From Homalodisca vitripennis (taxonomy: Eukaryota; Arthropoda; Insecta; Hemiptera; Cicadellidae): a DNA stretch of 64,000 nucleotides. The stretch spans positions 183,860,001 through 183,924,000 of the forward strand of contig NC_060210.1 of NCBI RefSeq assembly GCF_021130785.1, in the 5' to 3' direction. The notes below the pieces were generated by a model that had not been told where the DNA came from, did no database searches, and was given only the letters and a program-made list of their open reading frames with translations. Below are positions 1 to 11,132 of the stretch, piece by piece (position 1 is the first letter of the stretch; each line of letters begins with the position of its first letter). The translations under genes and the position numbers were made by a program.

Positions 1-97
1 TGTACAATCACGTTTTAAAACGTGATATTTGGTGAAATAGTGAAACTTTCCTATGTGGTCCTTCAAATTTCCGTTGTATGAATTTATTTGATTTTAG

Positions 98-169
98 ACA
101 AGATAGATTCCGATGATGATGAACGACCCTCCATAGGATTTGGCCGAACGTTATCAAAGTATATAACTC
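98..169 (+). CDS. Candidate internal coding exon, acidic linker
   Basis: A 72-bp segment sits between a T-rich acceptor (TTTATTTGATTTTAG) and a consensus donor (GTAAGTAA). Only one frame is open: two leading bases, 23 codons, one trailing base, which is a symmetric phase 1-1 exon. It encodes KIDSDDDERPSIGFGR followed by TLSKYIT. The acidic run followed by a basic, serine-rich tail looks like a cytoplasmic linker or phosphorylation region, but I do not recognise the protein. The upstream part of the gene would lie left of the window. It could still be a chance match, since 23 open codons are common in this sequence; the codon content and both splice sites raise it above background. Confidence 0.4.
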
Positions 170-2090
170 GTAAGTAATATCTCGAGAGTTAATGTTGAGC
201 TATATGTTTGAAATTTTGATTATGTTGCTTAAATTTTACTAAGGGTTTTGTCTTCCTATCTCTTTGTCTGCCTGTCTTCCACTGGATATCTCAAGATCGA
301 ATTGAAATATGGATTTAAGTTTTCCAGGTAATATAATTTTTGTCTTCTACAGAAATTAAATGTTTAACGTTGTTTCAAATACTTTTGTGGAATTTGTATG
401 TACATCTCTCTGCCTATTTTCACAATATTTATAAAAGGAACAAAACTTTAAACGTGTTAATTTCTGTATAAGAAGCATCAAATTCGAAATATTTATGCCA
501 TTTCCATGGAATTTGGCAGAGTATAGCAAAAATTTTTATGTAGTTAAAAAACTCTAATTCTAAATAAATTCTAACTAAATAAAATCAGATTAAATTTTAG
601 TGTGTGACATATTAAAACATATATCTATAGACTTTCAATTTTTCATGCAACCTCAGCCTGTTATGCAACACGCGGTGTGTTTTACACAAAGAACAATTCG
701 TTTGCTTTGATAGGGGGTTTAATTTTCAGGATTTGAATTCGGTATTAATAGACTGCTGAGTGATAATAGTTACAAAAAATGATTTATTAGAGCTTTGTTA
801 CACACTTATTACTACAAGAACTAATAAAACATTTTCTCAGCGGAGTTAGGAACTTGTTTAGTTGGCAGCACTGCAACTTATAACTTTTAACTAGTTGCGA
901 ACTAAATATTATCATGTATTAGTTGCTTGTATTATATTCCTTGTATGTATTCACATTATGGAAGGAAGTTAAGATTTGAAACCAGTGTCCAGGTAAATCC
1001 TTTAAGAGAACAATAACAGATCACCAAAACCAATCATCTAGTTAAGGCGTTTTACTTTTAATTAATATAATAATGGTAACTAATTACTGTATATTTTTCA
1101 AAAACCTAGTTTTGCATAAACATTTATTTTTGAAGGTTTCAATTCCACCCAATATACGGCTTAGTGCTGTTTATTTTGTGTAAATGTAAGGTAACGAAAT
1201 AAGTTTATAAATACTACTGTGTTTATTAGTAATATGTATCCTATTATTGGCATGAAATAATGTTGTGCTTCATGAATGATGTAAATTTATATTGGTAGCA
1301 ATTATTCTTATGCATAAGATTGCCAGTTCTTATTGGTTTTTTGTTGCAAGTAGACAAACAAAACTTTAGTGTTTATTTTCATTTTACAATAATTATTATA
1401 AGTTCTTAAAAGCATGTTTAAAAATTATTGGACGTATTGCTTACTTAAAATAACTGAATTACCATATTTCTTTATTCATATTAAATTCAAAATTATATGA
1501 TTAACGTTCAATCGTGTGGTACTATAAATTAATTTCACTATTAAGGTACATGAGTAATTAGTTCATAAAAATGAAAATGAAAATTTAATCAAACTTATTT
1601 TTCAATCAAGAATGAAGGAATTTTAGTGTTTCACGGAAGAATTTATTGTAATTATTTGTAATTTAATGTTAATTCAAAGTGTAGACATTGCAAAATGTAT
1701 TACAAGTTATTGAATCATTCAAAAATGTTAAAAAGAAGTAACTTTTAATAAAAATGAACCCTTTAATTATTCTGAAGTGTCATGTTTCTGAATGTTTGTA
1801 TTGCGAAACGATTGTTCTAAAATGTTTCAACGTCAAAGTCCCAAGCTTCTTTGAGAAACGACTTTCAATTGGTACTTTCTTACTTTTTCCACTTCAACAA
1901 CTCAGAGGCATCTCAATGACGCAGTTTATTTATAAATGCAAATTCTTATAAATTATTTATATTGTTCTAAGTGCAGGCTTGGTTTCGGTGGGTAGGAGAG
2001 GGGATGCAGACCAACAAAACACATTTCGAATTAGTATCCTTTTATTTACTTAGTATGCATACAGAATTTATGAATTTATCTTTTGTCCAG
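170..2090. other. A+T-rich stretch, no gene seen
   Basis: This would be intron if the exons at 98 and 2091 belong to one gene. Their phases do not join directly (trailing 1 base against phase 0), so another exon would be needed between them. Apart from the repeat copy at 243-683 I see no structure. Confidence 0.5.
243..683 (-). repeat. Dispersed repeat family D, copy 1
   Basis: It begins with a degenerate 'TTTGTCTGCCTGTC...GGATATCTCAAGATCG' block, the reverse complement of the family core seen at 61331-61411. It ends with CTGTTATGCAACACGCGGTG at 658-677, which recurs at 27953 and 34160. Most of the interior has diverged. The family class is not determined, and no open frame spans it. Confidence 0.55.
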
Positions 2091-2228
2091 CTGGGTGAAG
2101 AAAACACTTTTCTGTACGACTGCCTCTCTGGCTGTCCTTCCATGAGACATGTCTTGAATGAAATTATCTGTAGACTTGAACGTTTGCTTGCTACCGCAGG
2201 CAAGCCTCTTCCGCGACATGTAGTATAG
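2091..2228 (+). CDS. Candidate terminal coding exon
   Basis: A pyrimidine-rich acceptor (TTTATCTTTTGTCCAG) precedes 45 open codons and a TAG. The peptide starts LGEENTFLYDCLSGCPSMRH and continues VLNEIICRLERLLATAGKPL. It has an amphipathic, leucine-rich character and two closely spaced cysteines. The frame is also open upstream to 1971, where a second acceptor-like GTGCAG occurs at 1971-1976. An AATAAA lies downstream at 2383-2388, which is weak evidence in A+T-rich DNA. I do not recognise the family. It could be the 3' end of the plus-strand gene whose exon may lie at 98-169, but the phase mismatch means that is only an inference. Confidence 0.3.
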   Translation: MGEENTFLYDCLSGCPSMRHVLNEIICRLERLLATAGKPLPRHVV

Positions 2229-2999
2229 AGTACTCCTACCTTTAATTATTATCAACGATTAAATTAAAATACTATTAAATAACACATTATGCTTTCCTTT
2301 GGATTAATACAAACCAATTCAAGCAACAAAACATTTATTTTCTTTAAGCTTCAACTTGATTACAACTATTTTATAATATTATAATAAAAGTTTTAAGTTT
2401 TTAATACTTACATTTTTTAAGTTTTGAGTTACACCTTTAACCCTCTCCATTTAGATACAGTATGCTGATGGTGTCCACCCTCAATTTTCACGTAGCCGCT
2501 ACCTACCATCAAATAGAGGCCGTTACGGGACATGTAATGTTTTGCAGTACTGCATTTCTCTACGTTGAATTATATCACATTAAATTCTCAGTTCAGTGTC
2601 AATGATGTGGAATAGTACAAACGACACGGGTCTGAATATTAAGTGCCATTTATTTCGTCACGACACTTGGGCAATACACGAGAATTTAAACTTGTTAAAC
2701 TACTTTTATTTTGAAATTGTAGCATTGAACATTCAATCAATAGATTAAATATTAATTTTCTGGATTTAAGACGTAGTAGTTCACATTTTCGAGATGTAAG
2801 TGAAAACGTCTTAAAATTGTCACAAAAGTGCCATTGTACAGCACTTCCTTAGTTTAGGGCTTTAATAAGTCATATAAAGAGGTAAGCATTTCTTTGACCA
2901 TTCACCGTGAAACCAAGATATTAATACTGCCTTTCAAGATCAGTAACCTTATCTCTTCTTCAGGTGAATAACTAATCGATCAGATAGACTAAAACTGTG

Positions 3000-3155
3000 A
3001 TGAAATGTATCAAAGCCGAGTCCTTTAATCCAGTATTGGAATCAGCATTAAGTGACTCATCATGCCAATTTATTGTGAGTTCGGGTTGTGGAATGTGTTT
3101 AATTAATGAATTTTTAAGCTTTTTTAGACAATACAAATTGAACTGTTTACCATAA
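3000..3155 (+). CDS. Small ORF with exon-like flanks, 51 codons
   Basis: The ATG-initiated frame begins MKCIKAESFNPVLESALSDS and ends at TAA. A very good acceptor-like tract (TTATCTCTTCTTCAG, ending at 2963) lies upstream. A consensus donor (ATT|GTGAGT) lies inside the frame after CQFI, so the coding part may stop near 3074. An in-frame TAG at 2985 fixes the frame start after it. No homology is recognised. A 51-codon frame is expected many times by chance here. Confidence 0.17.
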   Translation: MKCIKAESFNPVLESALSDSSCQFIVSSGCGMCLINEFLSFFRQYKLNCLP

Positions 3156-3823
3156 ACTTTCTAAGAATTTTAAGTCTGAAATATAATTATCTTCGTCAAT
3201 GAATCACCTAACACCATACTTCATCTAAAAAGGAACAAAGATAAACGAGAACTTCCACTGAAGACTCAAAATACTTTTATCTTCATTCAAACACTGCTTT
3301 TAGCACCATTTTGTGAAGATATTTAAAAGATGTAAAAGCTTATCATCTTAAACATTTTTTACATTAAACAAAACGTCATTCAGTTGAATACAGTTTATTA
3401 ATCTGACAAAGGATAAAGGAACAACCATCAAAAGAAATTTCTGAAATGTACAGTTTTTTATCCTTGGAATTTATCAGCAGAATAAGCTTCTATAACAATC
3501 TATTTTGTAGAATTAAAAAAACTCTGCAAGAAACCTCAGTGACAGTGGACATTAAATGCAGTTAGGCTCATCATCGTGAGGTTCGGTTACAAATACAGAA
3601 ATAATACATTTAATAATGAAAGAAAAAGATAAATTAATATTTTATTTGTGCAGGATAGTATATTTTAGAACTTAGAATAAAAGACTAAGCTTCTCAAAAA
3701 CCCCGTTAAAATTCCGTAACATCGCTTTTTTAAGGTTTATTTATTGTTTTAATGATAAATTCAATAAATTCATAGTCATTATTTCTTAAGCTATTTAAAT
3801 GACAAAAATTACGTGTCATTTGA

Positions 3824-3863
3824 TATTTTACATTATCTAGTTCTAATTAGATAATGTAAAATA
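3824..3863. repeat. Perfect inverted repeat, 16-bp arms
   Basis: Arms 3824-3839 and 3848-3863 are exact reverse complements (TATTTTACATTATCTA and its complement) with an 8-base loop. In RNA or extruded DNA this would form a stable hairpin. No target-site duplication is evident. Confidence 0.9.
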
Positions 3864-5690
3864 GCTGCTGAATGTTTTCAAATAACAACGGTTAAATAAA
3901 ACTTTTTCCGTGTCTAATATGACAAGTTACATTAAAATCAATGACCTGTATTAATTTTGGCTTTATCTGAGAAATATGGTCAGTTCTGATATTTGAGCAA
4001 AACTGAAAATTACAGCAAAAAAAGAAACCATTCCCAGTACCCGTAACCATTCAGTATTCTGCTACTTCGCAGATGGGAGTTGATTAATCGAGTCTACAAT
4101 TCCTCTTGTACTCAAGCATTAGCTGATAACTGAATTATCTAAGCATTGTAATGTAGCGATCACATTAAACAATACATGATTGAGTTGTGTGTAGTTGATT
4201 ACGCGTAACAATCACAGCAGAGTTACGGCATTGTTTGTTCACTACCGATGTTGTCTTAGGCGTACGAGTATTGTTGGTTAGGCCATTATTAGATGCTGCT
4301 AAGCTAATACAGTCTGAAATTAGATAACCAAAGTATATATTTATCTTCTTGGCTTTTAAAATATACACCACCATAGGTTGGACAAATAAAAATATCTGAA
4401 ATTTACAAAAAATATAAAACTAAATATTTCCTTGATGTTAGCTGACAATCATAACCCTAAAACAATATAATTGGTGATTAATAATGCAAAAATAATAAAT
4501 ACTTCCGATTGTTGTCCAAAGTATTTTCTACACTGCAATTAAATTATCTCCAGTGGTCATTCCATAAAAATATAAATAAATCATTTATAGGCATTTAATA
4601 GTTGTTATGAGCTCTCTAGCTGCGTGTCACTAAACGATAGATGACGAGTTAAATTCGTGGAAGTCAATAAAATAATAATAAATTTAATTGGAACATTATC
4701 CTTTACAAGTGTTTCACTAAAATTCCATAAGTGTAATAGAAATCTTCCTATAAAAATAATAATAAAATGTTTTGTTTTACTGCACAAGGTTGATTTAGGA
4801 AAATACCTTGGAAGGTATTTTGGAAGGTATATTTAGGATAATTAGGAGCATTAATTGCTCTTGATAAATTGTGTAATACCTCAAGCTCTACTGAGAGTAG
4901 AGCATGTAGAGAATGTTTACAATATTCCACACCTCAGATTATTCAAACACGGAGTTAAAGGTGTCTCTTGACACCTGTAAGACACCTGGGACAAAGGTAC
5001 GGCTACATTTCAATTTAACCCTATTACAACCTGTAGGATGGATTAGAAACCGTAAATTCAAATATTACAATTTTAGCATAGTTAGTTGTTAAAATTTCTG
5101 TTAATTTGGTTGTGTTTCTAATCAAGCTGAAAATAAAATATTTTTTTCATTATTTTGAGAACACTTGCATGATAGAGTTCGGTATTTAAATCATTATAGC
5201 AAAAGTTTTAAGATTAAAATATTATTATAACATGATAGCTTGTGATTTCTCAGTAATTAAAACTAAATAAATATAGCAAGTTTAAACCTAGATTCCATGA
5301 CGATAATTAAACATCAGTGAAACTATTTGTATTTAATGTGATAATCATTCGCAAGAGAAGTAAGAAAATACGGTTCGTTCTTGTGTAATATTTCAGTGCA
5401 ATATGATCGGTAAATCTTCCTTTCTTAGATGCCTAGCATTTTATTCGTTTTATATCAAAACTGCAGTCTACAATTGTGTTTTGAGCTATATTCTATGATA
5501 CAATAAGACTACTAAGGAATAAGACAAATATCAATATTAAAAGGATAGTATTTTTATTTTTGGTTACAAAAACAACAAATATGTTTTGAAACGATGGCAA
5601 GTGTCCGAAAGTACATTATTCTTTTTATAAACAGCTGTAGAAAATCTGTTTTTGCATATTTTACTAATCAATAAAAAATGTTTTAGATAA
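3864..5690. other. A+T-rich stretch with small hairpins, no gene
   Basis: Two compact hairpins occur: GCTCTACT/AGTAGAGC (4885-4903, 3-base loop) and AGGTGTC/GACACCT (4959-4976), the latter with a third complementary unit AGACACCT at 4980. The short open frames on the minus strand at 4165-4930 have no coding character. Confidence 0.5.
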
Positions 5691-5792
5691 CACCCCCCCC
5701 ACCCCCCCCCCCCCCCACCCCCCCCCCCCCCCACCCCCCCCCCCCCCCACCCCCCCCCCCCCCCACCCCCCCCCCCCCCCACCCCCCCCCCC
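5691..5792. repeat. C-tract minisatellite, exact 16-bp period
   Basis: A run of about 100 bases is made only of C with isolated A. The A residues at 5701, 5717, 5733, 5749, 5765 and 5781 are exactly 16 apart, giving five perfect A-C15 units plus partial ends; one extra A at 5692 is out of register. The minus strand is G15T repeats, which can form G-quadruplexes. The glycine-rich open frame across it is a by-product of the repeat. Confidence 0.95.
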
Positions 5793-6147
5793 AATAAGAT
5801 CAATGCCTGTTTGAAGTCCTCCCCACTGTGCGTAATTTAGAAATAAAGCTACAAATTACCATGCCATAGATATATAGCCTATTTAAAACGTTACCAATGT
5901 CTGAATTTGGACCTAATATTTTGACTCTTTATTGAGGTCCCCTATCATTTACATATAATTGTTGTTAAAAAGTGATTTTGGGAATAGGCTACTTTAAACT
6001 ATATCAAGTTTCACCTTTACATCGTTAAATATGTAAGAATCATATGTGTAATATGTATTTTGCTAGATCAAAGCATTCCAACTTCTAATATTATTATGTC
6101 GTTTAGGTTTTACACAAATTTGAAAACAATTTATACACTAATTTTTA

Positions 6148-6330
6148 ATATATACAATTTTAAATACTATTGGAGAAGTTGTGGGAGTAGAGTATAACAA
6201 TGGGTGGAGAAGGTCATTAGGAATGGCTGAAAGACAACAAAAGAGGTACGAGTTGGGAAGTTCCGGCTTGAGATTGAGTTCTCCTTTCAAAGGGCAACTC
6301 AATGTACTACACAATCAATTGGTTTATTAA
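6148..6330 (+). CDS. Coding-like open frame, ATG at 6223
   Basis: A frame is open across this span to a TAA at 6330. From the ATG at 6223 it gives 35 residues, starting MAERQQKRYELGSSGLRLSS. The sequence is more G+C-rich than its surroundings and uses varied codons. It lies just before a family A repeat, so it may be a fragment of a decayed mobile element. No domain is recognised. Confidence 0.17.
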   Translation: MYTILNTIGEVVGVEYNNGWRRSLGMAERQQKRYELGSSGLRLSSPFKGQLNVLHNQLVY

Positions 6331-6545
6331 TTATTCAATCCTTCATCAATGGACTTTTTCCAGTCTATGGACTGTTGTTTTATGTTTTATTGGAATAGTC
6401 CTATGGAATTAAAAACAAGTTTCATGTGGTTTAACGATTTTAAACGATTTTTAACGATGTTTTTTGCAGTCTGGCCTTTTTTTACTGATTAAGAGACGAT
6501 GCCGGGGGGTTCGTTTAGAGCCTTTTCGTTCTTCGTCGCCGACTA

Positions 6546-6795
6546 TTTTTGGATTACTTGAGAAGAACATGACTCCATATTTGAGGTTTCAGATGCTGCT
6601 GCACGTAAAAGTAAGGTGAACTGGTGTAAAATTCAACTTTTGCATTAAATCCGCCCTTACCACCATAGGTGCGTTAAGTGTAGAAGACTCGGATGCTCCA
6701 CCATGCTTTGGTATCGTGTCAGTCATAATCGTAGAGCACTCAATTGTGTACCTGATGAAACAATGAGAATACCTCTTCACCTAGAGTGCACTGTT
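6546..6795 (+). repeat. Family A repeat, copy 1, out of order
   Basis: 6546-6626 matches the 3' half of the family (TACTTGAGAAGAACATGACT ... GTGAACTG). 6754-6795 matches the 5' half (AATGAGAATACCTCTTCAC). In the copies at 37989 and 60979 the order is 5' half then 3' half. Here it is reversed, as if this were the junction of two tandem copies or a rearrangement. Confidence 0.6.
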
Positions 6796-9700
6796 TACAG
6801 ATATTACAGCTTAATATATTTAGTTTCAAATAAATGAATCATTTCCAAGTAAGTAATCTTAGTTCGCGGACAGGCATATTTAAATACCTTCGGTAATTTT
6901 AGAATATTTAGTAGATTTATGTAATCCATACAAATATTAATTACTTTCTTTGTGCTTTAATGATTAAGTTATGCAATTATTCTTAAAATGTATACATTTA
7001 TATTGGTCTGGTTAAAATAAAGATCTTAGTTATTTATTGTTAGCTGTGTATGTTTCAACCAACACTTCCTGTTTTCTTTTTCTTTTGCCGTTTATCTCTA
7101 TTAAAAATTTGTTTTCCTCGCTACTCTTCCTTTGACCCCCTTGTACGGATAGCGTTACACCACACTTTTCATCATTTGGTGAGTTACAGCTCACTTTGTG
7201 ACATAGCATCATTTATAATTAGCAATATTTTGTTCATTTGAAAGAAATTAAAAAAACTATTTTTGAATTCTTTCAACTGTCATAATTGTAGTTAATAAAT
7301 TAAATTCAAAATACGTCTCTATTTTTATCTAAACAGCCAAATACAATACAGAATTTTCAAAGTTAATTGTAGGATATGAATTTTATTGGATTTACAAATT
7401 TTGTTTTGAAACTCATTGATTGTGGAATCTCCCGATGATGAGTCCGTCTTCTAGTTAAGTTCAAATAGGTTCAAAATTAACAATTGCTAAAAGTTGCCTG
7501 GCAATATCCATTCGTTCATATTATATAATCGGAAAAGATTTAAAGAAAATCTATTGAGAAATCTTGAATTTATTTTAAATGTAAAATATAAATAATATCC
7601 ACAGTTTATACAGTGAATACGGTAATACTTTACGTTAGAAGCAACATTTTGTTATTAACCTAAGCGATTACAATTAACGTAATGGACTTAAAGTCCTAAT
7701 GGAGCAAGATATTTTATGTTTCCCTTCGCAAAGTTTTACTGTAGGGGAGTTACTTTACTGCTTTACTACCCTCACTCAGTATTGTGGACACGGGAGACTT
7801 AAGTGAGGAAAGTTCCGCCACAAAGTGTTGTATTTTTTTTACTATCATCAGTTTAGTGCCCCTTCGCCACACACTTTTTAATTCCTTTGGTTTCATCGGA
7901 TTTATTTTCGAACAGTGACAATTAATCGCTTCTATATAGAAAATTACACAAAATCTTCACTTGGTGGTCCATCCCACCACGCTTGTTTCTGTAAATACGA
8001 TAACCATATTGCGTAGTCATATTTCATATTACTTAATTATGCAGCAATTAAAATGTTACACTAAATTGACACATTAAACTCTTCTAATACATTACAAAAT
8101 AGTAATCCATCACGCAATACACGACTTACAAGTATGACACAGTTTAAATGATTTTAATTTACTAAATAATTGCAATACTATACATTCAATGCAAGTATCT
8201 CCCTCCCCTTATATGAATATACAATTAAAGTTTTTGTACACCAATGTATATGCCAACCTACCAAACCGTTTTTTATGTATGAACTGAAGAAAAAAATAGC
8301 CATTCCTACGTTTACCTCAAAAGTTGTAGGTCGAATCATAGTTACACAGTACTCGTTAGTCGCTATAGTAAATCCACCACAGTTTTGGCCATACAACAGA
8401 TACGGAATGTCGAGTTCCTTTCAGAACACAAGTTTTATGTTGTCAAAATTTAATATCGTTCCGACAGGATGCGACAATATTTCACAAGTCACTGCAATTT
8501 TCAACGCTCAAGTCTCTCGGATATTACAAAAACTTCCACAATGTATCCTCTCTTCTGCTCTACTTGTGATAATAGAGCGTCATTTTTTCACTATTATATT
8601 TTAATTTTTATAGTATTTAATGTTTGTAATAAATATAGCTGATGGAGTCATTCACTTGGTTCACCTTTAGTTTATCTAATTCGTATGATTGACTTTTCAT
8701 TAATTTATATACAAACAATAAAGCTTACAGGTTTGCATATCTCTCCTCTTTTATAATTTTATCTAAACGCTGAAAAGCCTTAAAAATATGAAATATTATT
8801 ACATAGATATTTTGTTTGCAGATGCATGGTTATTCTCCAAAATTTAAACCATAGTTATTACACAACAAAACACTGTTTTATAAGTTTATACTTCTTTAGT
8901 GTCTCAACTATTATGTAAAAAACAAACTTGTACTTTTTAAATCAAAATCGAATATACACCTCTAAAAAGCTAAAATTTTAAAGTTTTATTGATGATATTA
9001 TTTAAATGAGACAAATCCAATGATTTATGGGTCATAAACAAGGGTCGAAATGCATTTGTTCCAATATTGATCTTATGGAGTTTAATTAAATATGACCACC
9101 AGTAAATCTGGCTCTTAAGCACCATTACTAAAATTATTTCACACGATTGTTAGCTTTTTAAAACATTTATAATGAAATTGTTTCTTAGCTATATGTTTTC
9201 AATCAAAACCACGATAAACTGGCTTTAAATTTTAAAATTATTAATTAATTTCCCACATAAAAGTTTGATTTTTACATATATTTAGATAATTGGAAAACAC
9301 CCTTATATGTGTTAATAATGAATTTGAAGAGAAAGGGAACCTAAATAATTTCTACTTACACAAACTGACCCGTGGTCTTCGATCTCTCAATCTCAAACTT
9401 AAATTGACCATACAAAATGACCGACATGATACTATAACTGAAACGAAAAACACCTTCCTATAATTTCCTTCCAGATTACATAATTTCCGATGATTTCTCA
9501 ATATATGAACCCTGATTCTTGATGTAGGAATTAATTAATATGTTTTAGACCGGTCCATGTCATACTAACCCTTGACTATAGAACTTTCTTCAATATTCCG
9601 ATATCTTTTTTCTGTCCTTACATTATTACTTTAAATTTAGAAGGCATATGTTAACTTTCAAACGAAAATTTTAGCAGAATTTTAAAGAGGTGTAACAATG

Positions 9701-10077
9701 TTAATGTGGCTGGTGTTATTGAAATTCCGCTGGCTTTTCCATAAAAAGTGTGCAAAGCGTTAAATTAAGGAGTGGGTAGCCTCTGGCATTGGTTATGTCA
9801 ATTGCAATTATTAACATATGAAAACAGTTTATACTGAAAAATTGCCATTTATCATGTTCTGTATTGAGCCACTATCTTTTAATGCGGCTGTAAATTGGAA
9901 ATATTAATTGGCAGTTTTTGAAAAAAAAGATATTTATTCATTAATATAATAGTGCATATGCTTATATTATATGTTAATGATAACTATCCGAGAAGAGTAT
10001 TCTTGAATATTAAATGCCGCAAATAAGTAATTAAAACTCTGTTCTGAAGAATCAGTAAAATATTGAAGTGACCGGAA
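6796..10077. other. Long A+T-rich stretch, no gene seen
   Basis: The longest open frame in the window, 144 codons at 8170-8604 on the plus strand, lies here but opens with TTG rather than ATG and has no recognisable motif. The opposite strand is also open across 8178-8396. I treat both as chance frames. Confidence 0.45.
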
Positions 10078-10221
10078 ATGGGTGGTTTCAAGGCAGGAAG
10101 TGGACCTCAATGGATTTTCTTTCAAGTCACTGGGCCACTTGGCTTTAATTCCGAACAGTCTGTGAATCTAGAGCGGTATTGCACCACGTTAACCGATCCG
10201 TTGAGTTTTATTGCGTCGTAA
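10078..10221 (+). CDS. Small ORF or first coding exon, 47 codons
   Basis: The ATG has a favourable context (GGAAATGGG). The frame reads MGGFKAGSGPQWIFFQVTGP, then LGFNSEQSVNLERYCTTLTD and PLSFIAS, with an upstream in-frame TGA. A consensus donor GTAAGTAA begins at 10218, three bases before the stop, so this could be a first coding exon ending at 10217. Codon use is well mixed and the segment is clearly more G+C-rich than its flanks. The reverse strand across 10112-10220 is also open and coding-like, so orientation is uncertain. No family is recognised. Confidence 0.27.
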   Translation: MGGFKAGSGPQWIFFQVTGPLGFNSEQSVNLERYCTTLTDPLSFIAS

Positions 10222-11046
10222 GTAAATACAGAGCACATCATAAAAACTACACCCTTCAAAATTATATTTAATCTACTGCAATTCTTTTCTTTTAACTACA
10301 ATTGAACGCTAAGTATACTTTATTTGTAATAAACTATTAAATTATTAGTTTTAGAGTTAAAGTACTGATGACACCATTAATTTTGTGTAGTACCAAGAAA
10401 TGGAGCGTAAGTCCTGTGTGAAGGTGAGAAAAAAGTGAAGTCAACGTGTAATACCATACCATAAATCAATGTTAAATCTGTGTTAAATCAATGTGAAGCT
10501 AATTATTTACACATAAACTATAGGGCTGAGAGTGGCAACTTTCTCTGGTGGTGATATAACTATTATTTGTGTGTCTGTTCACCAACTTTAGCATGTCAAA
10601 CTAAGGAAATTATGATCTTAGACAAAATTATATTTCACATGTTTAACCCTTTCGTTATTTACCCATTTTGACCTACACCTGTAACTATGTTATAATGATT
10701 AAAGAGAACTAGCATATTTACTTCGAGCTAATAGAGTAATCTGTTATGAGGAGCGCACCCCCCACCATGGACTCTTCCTCTGGGTAGCGTATATCTCCCA
10801 ATTAAATATAAAATGCAATAAATATTTCTGAATATTACGTACGCTTTGGAAATTAAATAAACAGACCAGACTCAAAGTTTTGAAAGTTTTAAAATCCCGT
10901 CCTAATGGTGTAAAATAATAACCAAATAAGTAGAGCCACATAGTCTGTGAAATTACTGCCACAGAAACGAAACCTTCATGAATACCTGCAGTACAAGAGA
11001 ATACATTTTTTTAATGTACAGCCTGATAGTGGGGATACTGAATGTT
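10222..11046. other. Unremarkable A+T-rich spacer
   Basis: I see no gene, repeat or regulatory pattern that I can support in this stretch. Confidence 0.5.
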
Positions 11047-11132
11047 GCATCAATCCACATTCCACTAATGTACGAATATTTCTCTCTCAACTGGGGCTGG
11101 CGCGGCCCTGCAGGGCTTTTTGTCTGATGTAG
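11047..11132 (+). repeat. Family E repeat, copy 1
   Basis: It aligns by eye with 53370-53450. Shared blocks are AATCCACATTC, CTCTCAA.TGGG.CTG, GGC.CT.CAG.G and TTGT.TGAT.TA. It contains a perfect 12-bp palindrome, GCCCTGCAGGGC, at 11105-11116. It is probably an old dispersed element; class unknown. Confidence 0.6.

Noticed and set aside
5564..5803. Glycine-rich minus-strand open frame
   Set aside because: It is the translation of the G15T minisatellite; no start context and no conservation expected.
8170..8604. Longest open frame in the window (144 codons)
   Set aside because: It starts with TTG, has no motif, and the reverse strand is also open over much of it. A frame of nearly this length is within reach of chance in A+T-rich DNA.
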